From NCBI GenBank assembly GCA_003260075.1, contig QLIY01000271.1, forward strand, positions 1-64,000: a DNA stretch of 64,000 nucleotides. The letters are read 5' to 3'. Source of the DNA: Phallusia mammillata (Eukaryota; Chordata; Ascidiacea; Phlebobranchia; Ascidiidae). Position 1 is the stretch's first letter. Each line of letters starts with the position of its first letter. Of this stretch, positions 27,078-41,800 are shown piece after piece. The notes under the pieces are model-generated. The model did not search any database and was not told where the DNA came from. It worked only from the letters and a program-made list of their open reading frames with translations. A program made the position numbers and the translations under genes.

Positions 27078-27314
27078 CCGTTAAGGTCACAAACGAATGC
27101 AACTGTTACGCTTTTCTACGTCATCGGTGAAACCAAAGTCCAAGTCGGGTAGCGATTTGCGCACGTCGGTGTTCAGCAGGGAGAGCAATGCAACCCACTT
27201 TTCCACCTGCACATACACACACCAGGTCTTATCGCGACACGCTTCTGTGGGAATTGAACGGATCAAGGATTACCGCCGCTGTCTCCGCTTCTGCAGCCCC
27301 TTGCTTTGACTTGT
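27078..27314. other. GC-rich island with unassigned candidate exon
   Basis: About 230 bp that are clearly richer in GC than the AT-rich flanks. On the plus strand an ATG at about 27189 opens a frame (MQPTFPPAHTHTRSY ... ASAAPCFD) running into a consensus GTAAGT donor near 27313. On the minus strand a frame after a TGTGCAG acceptor reads VEKWVALLSLLNTDV to a TGA. Neither was recognised as a known protein, and both may be chance. It could be an exon of an undetected gene or a regulatory island. Confidence 0.3.
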
Positions 27315-27691
27315 AAGTTAAAAAAACAAAAAGGAATTACCAAGACTCAACATGGTAGCGGTTTTAGCATAAAGTTGAGCGTGCTAGCTTTTAACCCCAA
27401 AAAATTCTCTGGCAATCATCTATATAATGTTGTAGGAAATATTTTCAGGTAACTTAAAATTTGTAAGCCCTCATATCAAACCTAATTTACTTTCGACGCA
27501 ATTGGATGGGAATCTAAATATGTTAAACCAATTGTATTGGTGCAAACGATTCCTAAACTTGAGTCAGATTGTTTAAAAACAATGCGGTTAGAGTGAAGTC
27601 ATATTTTAATAAAGCTAAGCGGCTATATGACTGCTGGTTTGTCATACCACACGGGATATTGCTAATAAGGACTTAACTTGCACATTTTAAC

Positions 27692-28121
27692 TAGTGATGC
27701 ACCGAACCCGCCTAAAAAGGTTCGGGCCGAAACCGAATATTCGGCCATGAGGCCGAATAATTTCGGCCGAATCAGGCCGAACCTAAAATCCCCGTTTTTT
27801 GGATGGTTTCGACTGAACCTTGTGTTGTTGATGTGAGTGAACTCAATTTTCACAAACTAAAATCACTTTCACAATGGGTAAACTTTGCTAAACATCTAAT
27901 ATTTTACAGACAACGTGGCTGGTATTTCACAGATACAACAAAAAGTTAATTAATGATGTTTCGTATGGGCGTAAATGAAATTTTAAGGCCTTAATTCCAT
28001 GCAATAAAAAAGTTCGGGTTTCGGCCGAATTTTCAAAAAAGTTCGGGCCGAAACCGAAACATTGGAAAACAGCGGATTCGGCCGAAATGTTTCGGCCAAC
28101 CGAAACTTCGGTGCATCACTA
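27692..28121. mobile_element. hAT-type element with TTCGGCCGAA arrays
   Basis: A 430-bp element with perfect 15-bp inverted ends (TAGTGATGCACCGAA), flanked by perfect ATTTTAAC copies at 27684-27691 and 28122-28129. Both subterminal regions contain many TTCGG/GGCCGAA palindromic words, likely transposase-binding sites. No transposase is present; it depends on an autonomous hAT elsewhere. Confidence 0.9.
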
Positions 28122-28129
28122 ATTTTAAC

Positions 28130-31100
28130 ATCGGCTGCGATTGCTAAAACATCTCAACATCCAAGCAAAAATATATAAAAAGAACTAGATTAAAACGTCT
28201 TGCTACGATCTTGGTTGTATTTTTGAAGGAGAGATCGGGCGTGCAATAAATTTGCGTATTTACAGTCACATCAAAGTGGATATGACATGATATAGTTTGC
28301 TAGTAACTCACGGTGATTCGATGTGTCGTGTCGCAAAGGTTGGAAGGCGACCCGTTCAAAATCCACGCGCCCCACTTCGTCTTGTGCCATAAATCGTTCT
28401 TGCGACGATGCCTCGTAAAGCACACGACCCAGTAGGGAAAACGAGCGTCCACCTGATTAGCAAATCACCGTTTGTTTGAATCAAAAGCGACAGCCGCGAT
28501 GCATGCAAATCCTATCAAAGGTTCGCGCCGTTCTTGCATCTTTTGTGCACCTTATGAGAACAATGGGCATTAACTGTCGAAACCCGCCGGTGCTTCAATG
28601 TACAACTGCCCTACAACAAGCAGCTAATTGACTTTACTGCTTTGGGTCGGATTGTCCATTGCTATACAACACAATGCTTGACTTCTAACACATCTCGAGA
28701 ATAAATCGACAGTCATTTTCCAAACTACTGGCTTTTATGTGTTATGGATGTCTCAGGTTACTCTTAAATACCTCGTAAAAATACGTTAAAACGCAATGAC
28801 GGGACATAATGCAGATCATACTGAAATTAGGTAAATATGTGTGAAGAAAACGTTGTTCTGCACCATATGTGGCACAATCGGTCTGTATCTTAAAACTGGA
28901 TTAAAAAACATTTACCCTGACTTTGTTATGCGCAAGAGGCAAAATCGTCCAAAATTTTCACATCGAGAGCTATCTTATATTTACATTTAAGTTGGGTTGA
29001 ATTAATGTTGACAGAATTGTCAAAATATTCAGTTACATTAAAGTTGTTTCAGGCCTGTGGGGGATAGCTCTACCCAATTATATGTGCAGACCATTTACGT
29101 TTAGGCTACCAGTTCTCCCACATATCTGTGCCGACAGAAACAGGCAACCGATTGTCTTAAAACGATGGTGTTTTGCAATCCTGGCCCCGCTTTATTGTAA
29201 AGTGTATTGACACGGCAGAACCGCCATTTGCAAAGCAATAAACACAAAGACAAGAACAACATATAGCAGAATGTTGGAGCTAAGATAAAGCACCTTATCG
29301 ATAGGGAGACACCCCATAAACTTATGTTCGTATCAAGTATGTTTATTTGTTTTGCGATACCAGCAAACGCAGGAGGACCTTTTCCTGCCGTTGAACTTTG
29401 ATTGAAAACTGCCAAACGAAGGAATGTTTCACCCATGAGAGGAGGTGCGTTTTTATACCGTTTGTCGTGGCCACAAACACGTACGGGCGAAAACTTGCTT
29501 TAAGCCGGAGTATTTTAAACAAATCATCTCGCGTTTGAAAATGATAATTTTCATGTCCATTAGCGGGTAACATTTTCTTCGCTATAAACGACTGACCGAT
29601 GTTCCGAGACAAACACTTCTTAGTAACACTTCATCAGACGTGAATAAATTTTATCGGCACGCCCGAACGTCGATTAAATTTGGCGTCAGCAATCTCGAAC
29701 AAAAATTCGATTGCAAATGTGGCGCTTGACACACGCTTCCTGTCCACATCCGGCAAATTGATTAAAACCCTTTTCTGCATGGCAACATTGGCTGTGTTAA
29801 AGGATAAATCCCAAGAGACATCCTTCAGCAACGTGACACTGAACAGAGGTTTAATCCTGACTAAAAATGTCATCAGAGCTGCATAAAAGGTTTTCAGCCT
29901 TAAACCAGTTGTTTTTTGGGAAATCAACCTTCTGCTTTCAATGTAATCCTCTTTGTCAAACAAAAGAAATACACATAAAAGAAAGCTTCAAAACACGATG
30001 GAAGTTATGTTTCAAGACATTAACTTACGTTATATTATAGTTCATGGGTAGGCTATAGAACCAGTATGCACTGTCGATTTTACATCAAACTATTTAGAGA
30101 CCTCTTCAAGCATATTTCAAAAGCAAGGAGTATCATCCAATCAGTATGAAAACACCTTTGAACTTATGCGCCAAGAGAGTTGAACTCAAATATATCTTCT
30201 CCTATTCGAGTTTTATATCTCGGGATGGCATTCCCACAGATTGACAGTATAGGATGAGCATATGAGGCATGAAAGCACCTTGTTTATTATTCCAGTGTAT
30301 CTTGACGGGTTTTATCAATTCGAAAATTGTCTCAGTACAGCCTAAAGCCTTAATAGATTCTATTTGAATAGGGACCGAGAGATCGCATTAGATTAAAACC
30401 TATTTTACGGTTTTCAACTGTCAGGTTGTAAACAAGCGTTTTGACACGATGTACCCAGAACCTATTGACAAGGAATTTTCGTAACTATTAGCACTGTTCA
30501 TTTCTCTTAACGTGTACACGGCTTGACATATGGGACATCACTGTTGTGTACACATGTAAAAGATAAACATTAGCTCACGGAAAACTGACCGGGTCAGCCT
30601 ACGGAAAGTATCATCTTAAACCTGCGGTCAGAAAGTCGAGTTCTCAGGTCGTGGTGTTTACACTTTGCCGCCGCCTTTAAGCGGAGGCATGTCGTAACCA
30701 GTGGAAACACAGGAATATGAAACATTTCACCTGCGGCCAGAGAATGCTCTGAATCACGATCGGTGGTAAAGCAAACGTCAAGAGAGCGGCAGATATCAGT
30801 CCTTGCGTACATAGTAATCCAAAACATGCTTTAATAATTTATGAAAGCGTAGGCACCCGTTGTACGCCAGGAAACCCAATCAGGTCTGGAAATCCAACCA
30901 CAGTTGGGTTATGGGTTATAACAAACTACGTGCAGAACAACGCTTTGATATATTATTCCACCTACAGGATCACTTACTCAATATGCATCAGGTACTAAAA
31001 TCAACATTTTGTGACCTGATGTGTTTCGTGTGCCTCAACATGTTTTATTGAACACCTATTAACACCCGCTCAAAACTGGCTGCGTGCTAACTTGGCTCAA

Positions 31101-34100
31101 ACTGTTTTGTCTGACAAAGTTAATGAGTTCAATATTGATCGCCACGTAGGGATGCACGCCCTCTCGTTTAACGGTTTCAGAACTGCTCGAGATGTTTCAA
31201 AATTCTTTTTTGAATACATCGGGTAATTTTACAGACAAATGACTTAGCATTTATCTTTAGTTTTGCATGGGTGATGCTTTATGGGGGAAACTGTGTAAAA
31301 AGTTTTATAACATAGCAACTTTTTACACTGATGATAAAGAAAAAAAAAAACTGAGACCAAATGTCAGCCCACAAACAGTTTAGAAAAACTGGTTTTTGTT
31401 ACTGTCGGGACCTTTTTATCATACAAATCAACTGGTATTCAAATTGCAAGAAGGAAAAAGTGAATCAATATGACAAGTCATATGCCATTAACGTTCCCGC
31501 GATTATTTGAAAATGTAGGGTATTTTTACGTTAGGAAACCATTGCGATAGAAATAATGTTGAATTACAAAAGATAGGCTTTAAAAAAAAAACATATTTAG
31601 GTAAACAACTAGTTGTTTGTCGAAATGGGCAATCAGCAACTGCTGAAATGTGTTTGCGTTGGTGTGGTCAGAATGCGCGTTGCTAAAATTGATTTTTAGA
31701 AAAACAAGGCTATTTAAAGCGAACGACCACTATTAAACCAATAAAAGTTTGGCTAAGATCAATAACGTTTGTTTCCAGGAGAAAATTTCTTTGTTTTTTC
31801 ATCAGGCAAAGAAAATTGAAGCATCGTACACCAGCATTTAATAGTCGTAACTTTATTGTAGCTTAAATTTTAGATAATATTAATACGGGTTAGTGTCTTT
31901 GTGGCAAATAAGATAGCCTACAGCAGTAGCACCTACAAACAATTTTGTCATCGTCAAACACACGCGCCTTAACGGCGAATGTGTTAGGCAACGACATGCT
32001 ATCTTGATCAAAGTAACCACAATTTATATCATCTGAACTATTGGGCCCCGACAAGACAACTTAATCACTGCGAATCACGTTTGTTGTGCATTCACACACT
32101 TATGTTTGTGGTAAAAGTACAACGCATCTAAAATGTGAACAGGTTTAAGCTGAAAGATCCAATTCACTACGAACAAGGCGTAACTGGTATTGCTATATTT
32201 TGTTTTTGCAACAGTTTTAAGGCATGTGACATGTCAAGGAAATCGTCCATTTGTAGGACCAAAACTGCTTAAACATAGTCAATATTTGTTTTCCGTCTTC
32301 TAAGCATTTGGACATTTTAACAAATCACAATTCCTGACATAAAGCCCTTAATAAACATATATTACAATCGCATAATGGTCTTCGGGTGTTTAACAAGACT
32401 TGCAACATCGCGTCTCGTCCTGTTTTCAGACAGGATGATTAATTCTGTGTTGATTCGGCTTGGGAAGCGGGCTGTTGGACAAGCGCTGGCTTATCCACCG
32501 TTTTTCCATTTCTGTGTACCTTGTCTACAGTTGACGCCTGTGTGTACATAATACCCTAGTACTGGTAAATCTTTATGGGCAAGAGATAAATAATTAACCG
32601 GCAAAGTTACGTGGGTTCATTCGACCGACCGATTTCATTGCAGCTCTTGTTTCGTTTTTCAAAGGTAAACAACATGCGCTCTACAGTTTGTTGCTAGGTT
32701 ACGTCACTTGCACACTGACTGTGTTGTGTCGCTTCATAGCCTGTAAAAATGCGACAGTGTACAAATAAAGTCAACGGAAATGAAACCGAGTTTGACAGAC
32801 ATAAGTTAAGGCGAATAGCCTATAAGTGAGTTGATATTAGGACTAGCTTACGCGAATGAGACAAAAGCATTCTCTATAGTGCAAAAGTTTCATGTTTTCC
32901 CCTCAGCAATCAAGTCGTTGTGAACAACTGTTCCACAAATTCTTCAAAGCTAATAAATGTAAACTACTTTCACTACATATGGCCGACAAGTGTTTGTGAT
33001 TTAATTTTTTTTGGTTGTTTTGCTGCTTACAATTTCCAAAGAAAATGCTGTAGAAGATGTGACCATAAAAATAATTTTCATCGGACATTGAAGCAAAAAT
33101 TTGTTAAGATGGCCGTTCTCTACAATAGAAAAACTTCTTTTCACAAAAGCCGTGTGTCAAAAATTGGGATAAACATATAACTCAAAGAATAAATGGGTCC
33201 AAAAGAATTACACAGTGTCATATTTCTTCAACCATGTTTCCCAGCAACTAGTCGGAACGTTGGAAGCACGACAGGACTCTGCCAGCTAACCGAAGCCGAT
33301 CAAAACCGAGACTGACCACAAACAAACTGACCCGTTCGCCCACAACTGACGAAATGTTTGCGTGTAAATGTTACCTAGCGATTTCCTTTTGATTGCTCAT
33401 CGGTGACACTCGTATTTATCTGTCAAACACGTTTGTCCAGATCGTCGCGAGAGGACAGAGACGAAACTAAATCATATAAGTCCTAAATTTTTTAAGGGGA
33501 AATGTAATGTTAGAAATTAGTATACTGAACAATATCAGACCCTCCAACAGACAGCATGGTCATTGACGATCACTGTTTGTGACAATAAATAAATGAGAAT
33601 GGAAAATATTTTTTTTAAGTAACAGAATCATGGATTCCGTTTGAAAATGCAACTGAAGATGCCAGTTGGGCGAAATATATATATTTCATGTGAATTCATT
33701 GACAGATGGCATTACTTGAAAATATTTTTCATTCTCTGTTAATGATGGAAATAATTTGATTTTTTTTAAATCTTGGTGTTAACGCTGAAGAAATATGCGC
33801 AGAACACCTAAATAACAGTTTAGTTTTAAAACGTAAAAGCAAAAGGCAATTGTATGTCATTCCTTGTGACCTTAGCGTTAAAATGATGAGAAAATGGTAC
33901 GATTGACTATTTAAATTCCTTATGTCGCTTTTTGGGAGAAAGCAAAATACTAAATTTTTAATTAAATGGAGAGGTATAACCGCTGTCTTCGGCACAAAAT
34001 TCACGGAAATAGATTAGTTTTTAATGTAAACAGAAGAGTGAGTAACAAAATGACTAATGCTATGCCCCATATCTTCAGTTAACAGTTGAGGCAAAGTTCA

Positions 34101-35880
34101 ACCCCGAGTAACCCATAAAGCGCAATACACCTAAACGGCTAACGCTTTAATCAGTTAAATATTTAAGTTACAATACATATTTACAGTTAAAATTTATCGC
34201 CATAGGCGTGACTATCGAAGGCTGTATTCCTATGATAAATGTATTTGCAGTAGGCCTGGAGATAAGAGTGTGTGTGTGATAAGAGGGAGGCGCAGACTAG
34301 CACTTCGCACGGCGATAAAGATAGTTGATGCAAAGTGCAAGTGGAAAAAGTTTTCAAGTGGCAAATATTGCTCCACCTATGATAACGTAGAGGTGGAAAT
34401 AAGAAAGCAGCAAGCCTCGTTGTCACTTGCACAGTTTTGTTCTAAGCTTTAACTTTCCGCAAACTATCGGAAAATGAGAATTCGTTTCAGGATACTGAAA
34501 GTATAATGCGCTTGATTATTAAGTGACATGTGACGCTAAATTTGTATTACAATATGCCATTCTTCTGATGAAAGCGTCTCATATGGGTCGTCGAAACGTC
34601 GTTATTTATTATAAAACTGCTGGAAGAGCAATACACGTTTGTACATTTTGCCTGGCAGCAACAGCCTGGTTGTGCTTAGAGTTTGCTATCATTATTCGTC
34701 TTAGTTAATCGTAAGTTTTCCGTCAGGTGGCACTCGTGCGCACCGTTGAAAGTCGAACGCGCGCGCGTCAACGAACAATGGATGACGTATAAAGACAAAA
34801 GAAAAATTACCCGGAGTCGCCAGACGCGCAGTTTACCTGCTTTTGTCAGCGAGGCCGACGCGGTGTTGCCTCGGGGATTCGTTTTCTGCTCAAAACCCAA
34901 GAACGCATCGAGAAAAAGGCGAAGTAAGCCAGCGGGTCAGTCTGTCCTCTCACTTCACTAGAACGTCGCGGCCTGTCGCATTGCCATGATGAGAAGATTT
35001 GGTTTAGAGGGATTTGTTGCGTCAGCGATGTTGCAATAGGATTTGATATTTTAGAGTGTAATCGCGCAGGAAACACTCGCAAAACTTCGTAGTATATTCA
35101 AGCAGATTTAGTCTACACTCTTGGTGTCTTTGCTACACAGAATAGACAGGCAAATTGTCTAAATTAAAAACATCAGAGAAGTTGATTTAAAGAAAGGCAA
35201 TGTATGTCAAGTGTCAATCAACCGGTAGTGTGAAACAGTCGGCAGAAAAGGCAAAAGTGTAGATGCCCGTAAAGAAACCTTCGGATTATCAATGTTTGTC
35301 ACTAGACCACGGAAATTTCTCCACTTTAAACGTTAACCGGGGTTACCGGGCACATGCAGTTCGTCGGTTTTGGTTGGTGCAAGCAGCAAGCAGAGCAAGG
35401 GAGCATTTAGGCCTTCAAGCGATACATTGCACCAGTCCAGTGTGATCGATGGTCATTATGGCTGAGTTAAAAATGACCAAGACAAGACCTGTCGCGGTCT
35501 GTCAGTCGTTCACCGTTCGCCGCGATATATTGATCAGCCAAGGTTCGAAGCAAGGACGCAGTGCTAAACGCAATCAGTGAAATTTGAAATACATGTCCAG
35601 TTGCAAGTTACAAAAATCTCATTTAGTTCTAACTTCTGATAAACATTTGGGTATTGTAGACGCACCCGAGTATATGGAATAATTTTCGTTTTTCAGAAAT
35701 AATTGTGAAACCTAAGATACTTCACTGCAACGGAAAGAAGCACAACGCTGCTCATACCAGTCGTGCTACTGGACTTAAAACGTAACTTTTCGAAAGGAAG
35801 CTACTGCATTAGCTGAAGCAACACATTTCACCACACATCAACTTTAGAATCCAGCAAGCACCAATCGGTCCCGTACCGTT
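28130..35880. other. Gene desert upstream of the ephrin gene
   Basis: About 7.7 kb with open frames up to about 110 codons on the minus strand (29.1-30.8 kb) but no recognised family and no convincing multi-exon chain. GC content appears to rise towards the ephrin start. The proximal 1 kb before 35882 presumably contains the ephrin promoter and 5' UTR, but no specific motif can be called. Confidence 0.45.
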
Positions 35881-35881
35881 G

Positions 35882-38800
35882 ATGCGTTGTATGATGTTTA
35901 GACTGAGAATGGAGGAACTAACCATTTTCGCGATCGTACTCAGTATTATGATCTGGGTTATGGAGTGCAGTGTGGTCGAAGGCCGAACATTGGACCCGAT
36001 TTACTGGAATACGTCGAAATCAAACCCAACGTAAGTTGATTTCTTATGTTTCGGTTATAGATATGGAGGAAAAGAAACTATTTTGTTGATCAGGTATGCG
36101 GAACGGTGCAGTAGGCTAGTGTTACGATCGATACAAATGTGGTCTTTCTATGTCAGTATTGATCAAATGAGGTTGAACTAAATCTATATCGTGGTCTTGT
36201 AATATAACCGCCATCAAACCGCTGAGGTTATCAACAACAAGCCTTTTGCTACTAAAAAAATGGCTACATCAGAAAACGTTGTAAGCGTTGTCTCAGAACA
36301 TAGCGTAACATCGGGAATACCTGTAAGTCGGCTCGTTAACACCTTGTTGATTCTGTTTCGCTGCTTTGTGGCCTTTTTCACGCACCTCTTCACGTCGTAA
36401 TTGTTTAGACAGCGCCGGGGACCTTTGTTTCGAAACACGGGCATTCAGGTGCTCTATTGGCAAGGTCCGTTGATGTGAGGGCCCTGTTATAATAATACCG
36501 CCTCAAACACTGGCCACAAAGCGAGGCCGCGTAGCCTGACACCACGGACTTGGTGCCTCGGCCTGTGTTGTTTCCCGCCCCTTTTTGTTGTTTTGTTTCT
36601 TGTTGCTAATTCCGGCTCAACGGCGATAAGAACAACATGGTGCCAGTTAAAAAACGCTAAACCCCGGCGGAGGCTATGTCCGTTACCCGCTGTGCCCGAT
36701 TCATCTTCTCGACAGTCCTAACTGTGAGAAAATAACACTGTTGGTCGCTAACCCCGTGGCATTTTACCCATATGGATCAAAAAACACTGACAGTTGGATT
36801 ATACTATTCGAAAAACATGCATGAAAAATAGTTTCAAATAGCTGGTCGTTTGGCATTAGGAATAGAACATTCAATGTAGATCTGTTATCTCGGCCATCAC
36901 TTAACATCGTAAGGGAACAGTTATTTAGCGTAAAATAATAACACCACATTCTTGCACGTATGAAATTGAGCAGATCCGAACGATTTAAGCAATGATGCCA
37001 CAACTTCGTTTCTTTTCGTGGTCAACCAAGCGGTCCAAGAACGCGGGTTGTTACACACGGCGTCACGCCAGTCTTGTATTGTAGAGGCCTAATTGGGAAT
37101 ATTGCCAAAAGTAAACAGCATTATGTATGGAATTTCGTTGATTGGTCGAGCCGCCCGCGCTGGAGGTCCGAAGTGTTGCCATGAAAAACCTTTTTATTTC
37201 AAGATATGCTATAGTGTTTCAAACTTCAAAGCGACTTCAGTTGATTGTAGCTATAAGTTAAATGCCTTTATATGCGTTTTTCGTGCACTAAATTACCTTA
37301 AATGTGTTGTTACTTTACGTAGTTTTTGTGACGATAAACCGAGTAAACTAAAAGTCCTTTGGGCTACATATATCTTTTGAAGGTTTTGCATTTGGTAATC
37401 TATATTTCAATCAAATCATGTCATGAACTTTTAGCATCGCACGCACAAAAGCTGATAATGAAACAGCGCTGAAACAAAACTAGGGCCCGGGCCGCGAGAG
37501 GCAACGTGGCTAATTAAGCGGATCAAGCATTTGTTGCAGCATATGTTGGTCTACGGATGACCGTCAAAGCGCTAACAGAGCTTAAAAACGGACAACTGTT
37601 GTTGGAATCGCCCTTACTGGACCTTGGTCACATAATCGTTTTAAGATATTGATGTAATGCTAATAAGCCACTCTGATAATTATCGTCACGTGACGATATG
37701 GCTCAAAGTGACGTCATGATACTGGCGATTATGGTCGTCGCAACGTAAACTTCGACGCCTACGGTCGTTAGCCCCCCAATTATTATTGTTACAAGCGCGT
37801 AGGCCAGCTTAGTGTACAATCGAGGTTTAACGCTTTTGTAAACGTCTGTCCAACATCGCAAGTCGTTCCAGTCACAACGTCAGACTGGGAGACGCCAAGC
37901 TTTTGACGCGGGGTAAAACTATGTGCCCGAGTTTGGGTAAAACTAAACTTAAAATTTCACCCGTCAGAGCATTTTCGCATTGATTAGACTCACCTTGCAC
38001 CTGTTCTTACATGAAAGGCGACGGTTCTGGAAATGAAAAGGTCTACATGTTGTAAATTGTTACGTTTCTTTGCTGAGATTGCTACATTGCACAAGCTCGC
38101 ATTATTGACTTAAATACGTCTGTACCCGGCGGTCATTGCAAGTGGTAATTAACTAAGTTTCAAGTTACCAGGCAACCTATGATGACGACTGCTTGTAATC
38201 GTGGCGTTGGGTTGCATTACAATGACGTGTTCAAAATCACCACATATACATTCCTTTACCAAATCGTTAGCTGCGTTTACAGTGGAATTTACACCTGGGC
38301 ATTGTATCATAACTGGAACATTCACACTATACAAGGCTACAAGGCCCGTGAACAATGTTTGGGGAGCTTAAAACCACTCGTGCACTACTCCACGACATCA
38401 AACGTAAGCCCACGAGACGCGGAAAAGAAATTCGCCAAGCGCCCTTCAAGAAAATTGTCAATCGATTTCCGTGCCTAAGTCCAAACACATTGGCCGCGTG
38501 TTGATGAAGACACTTCACCGCCTGCGCCTAATTGTCGTTTCACGAAAGCTGGGCTTCCTTAAAGGCAAAGTGAGACGCAGGCTCTTTACCTTGAAGTGTC
38601 GCCTGTCTCATGTAGCGCAAGTTCGTATTGTTTGCCTCCGTTCTGACATGAGTCCCGGCTAATAATTACAAGGAGTCCTCGATAACTGGATTCGTATGTG
38701 GGAACTAACAATTGGACGCGTCATATCCAATGTCACCACAAATAGGAGTTCAGTTCAAATTGTAAACGGAGACAAGATGGTAAAATAGGAAAATACTTTA

Positions 38801-41800
38801 CCGAATTTGAAAATGTCACTAGAGTGGTAGTGACAATAAAACCGTAACATAAAAAAGTAATAAATGAATTGACTTCATTGTGTGAGATTTACAACTTTCG
38901 AACGCAGTTTTAGAGCATTGTAAAAAAACATAGGTTGTTTAATATCGCGGCAGAGCGGGGGTCCTTTGGCCGTTGGAGATTATTTTTGATGACGCATTAT
39001 GATAAACAACTGCGAGAGAATGTGATCCAATTAAGTTCACCAGCAGGGGATGATTAACGTCTGAGAATTCGTCTTGTTTCGGTGAACAGCGCGAGACGAG
39101 CAAGATGAATTGTCGTGACCATTGTCATACTTGCATACTAAACGAGCTCTTAAGTGAATGCGTCTTTGATCCATATTTGCCGAGAGTCCAAAAGCAATAT
39201 GAGCGAATGTAAAAGATTCGTCTTTAATATTGAAAAAATGCCTCTAATCGGTCATGCTTTGTTCGCTAAGCGGGGCCTCCAGACTGGTTCCATTGTGTTG
39301 AAATCGTCGCTGTCGATGGTAAACCCGCATCCTCGCCAAACAGTATGTTGCCATTGTTGGTAAGCGTACAAGTTCAGACCTCTGTAGTGCCTTATGTTTG
39401 CCTTTGCCCATTAGATCTCGCGCGGATACACAAACCGTCACAGCGTGATCCGACACAAATGTTGTTGATCAGACTGACTGGCACTTGGTAAAATGGTGGC
39501 CGCCCAGTCACATACTAAGGAATTTCTTCCTTCCGAGCACGTACCAGTCAAAATGTCGCACACAAATTCTTTTACGTTGTAATGGTTGCTGTATCACAAG
39601 GGAGACTTTGCGATTTGCTGTAATTGCTCCGCACATGGTGTGAAAATGAGAGTTTATTTTGGGCTGTCTTGTTGTGCCACAACGGCCGGAATTTTAATTT
39701 CGCCTGACCGGCTTTACGTTCACACGGGCGGCAGAGGTTTTGTAGCACGAAAAAAACGAAGAGCTTGTCCAATGCAAACATGCTAATCCGGTAATGACTT
39801 GCCCGTAATTGTCGCTTTGAAACGAGAATGAAATTCCACTACAGTGCGCGTCGTGTCAGCGATAAAAATTACACGAAAACCGTTTGACTGCGGTTTGCGG
39901 TGATTGTAATTTTCGTCTTGAATACCAAACTTGAAAATTTTAAGTTTTTTCATCTCAAAATTTAAGATGACAACAACGGTCCATGCAACCTGTTATATAT
40001 TTGTCACCTGTATATATAAAAAACATTATTTTTTAGTGCAAGATAAGCAGTTGTTTTTTCAACCAAATAAAAATATTTAGTTTTGTTTAAATATCAAGAA
40101 TTTTGGAAAGAAACAGACTTCATTCTGATAGCTGGCCTCAAGTTGCAAACCCAAACTAGCAGCACTCCACCACAAATTTACAAGCGCAATTCATCGGTGG
40201 GAAACACATTTGTGGAATAAATAGGATAATTAGTGTTTTCCCCGTAACTTGACTAGCCGACATAAGTGACTAGCGAAGGTTTGAGATTTGCAAAGGCTCT
40301 TCCAACCAGACGATCCGAGCAGCTAGTTCTCCCCGGGCCGTGCACAGGATATTTCAAGCATCTCTTTTCAAGTGGCAGTTCCGCTGTGCGCGGCTCAATC
40401 CAGGACGAACACACCTTGCTTTGTTTTACACTTGGAGTTAGTGGGATTGACAGCTTTGAGCTTTCAAAACCGTCCGCATTTATTTTGTGGCGTCTCGTTT
40501 TTACGCATGGGCAGCCTCGTCGATGCTGTAATTACCAGCCCGTGGGCCGTGGTCCTCACCACCTCTATGCATTACCTAGGGACCGAAATCTAATCTGCAT
40601 AGTTTACAATGTACGGGGTTGGGGAGAAAACGAAATCAGGAATGCTTCGATTAGCCGAATCTATTTTTGCAACGCGTCTCATTAACAAATTATCCGATGT
40701 TATAACCGCATACAGGCATCCTGTCAAAAATTGAACTTCAAATACGTCCCAAAGCAGGTTTTTAAAGCGTTCTCAATATAACACGTAAGTTAATGTACTC
40801 TGCACCTTGGTACATACTTTAGGGAAAAATTGGACTTGTTTTTGCGACATCAAGTCTGGGAATTCTATTTTAACAGCATGCCTCAGCACTGATACACGAT
40901 ATGCGTACTCTTGCTTATGACGCATCGATACGGACTGATTTCACCGTGTCGGCGTTAAGGAATGGTAACCAGAGGAGCCCCTGGCTGTCCCACGCTGAAG
41001 TACAACCATCCGGTGTGGTTATGCTTTGCGCAACCTAGGTCCTGGTCTATTTGAAGCAGGTGTTAGAAACTCAGTTTGTTGTATGTCACTGACCATAGGG
41101 TTAATTGCTTCCTGTGGAAGAAGATTTTCTATGAAGGAAAACTGTTTGTTGTACTACGCAGTATTGGTTTTGTCGCTGGCTTGACGCGGTCTCATGTTGG
41201 CTTTTACAAGACAAGCGCCCGACGAGGCCAAGTTAAGACGCAAGTGCAACGGGCGTGATAAAAACACGATAAAAACTGGATTAGCCTCGGTACACGTGGT
41301 GGGTGGCATGCCTATTCCGTTTCAACGTACTTAACGCACTTCACATTGTCTGGTACTTTTTTAATGAACACAGCTTGTGTTAAGCCAGTGTGGCTGCCTT
41401 CAGGCCTTATACAGTTTCTAGCGGGTAAATTTGTTAACATACTTCATATTTTCGAGTCCTGGCAACCGGCATGCATTCCTCCCCCGTTTTTCCGAATATT
41501 CAGCGCCCCTCCTGCTTATATCAATATTTGCATTCCCGCTAAACCGATTTTTCACCATTGGTCCTCTGGCGTCTGCGCGATTGTTTTCGTTCGACGTAGG
41601 AGCGCTTGTCGCCGCAACAAACGAGGTTTCGACAGAGATAAGATAGTCACCAGTTGTTTAGCCCACTCTGCTATTTGTTCCTTTAACAATAGTCGAAAAT
41701 GGATCGAAATTGCGGTTTAAAGCGCAAACAGTTAACCTTTGAAAAGACCCTGTTTCGTGACGATTCCTTAAGTAGTTTCAACGGAGAAAATTTCCAGCCC

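Noticed and set aside
29100..30830. Minus-strand open frames of 77-111 codons
   Set aside because: No recognised family, no consistent splice chain, and equally long frames occur inside ephrin introns, so chance is sufficient.
40266..41720. Plus-strand open frames of 139 and 124 codons
   Set aside because: They lie inside ephrin intron 1, show no domain or signal features, and overlap other frames of similar length.
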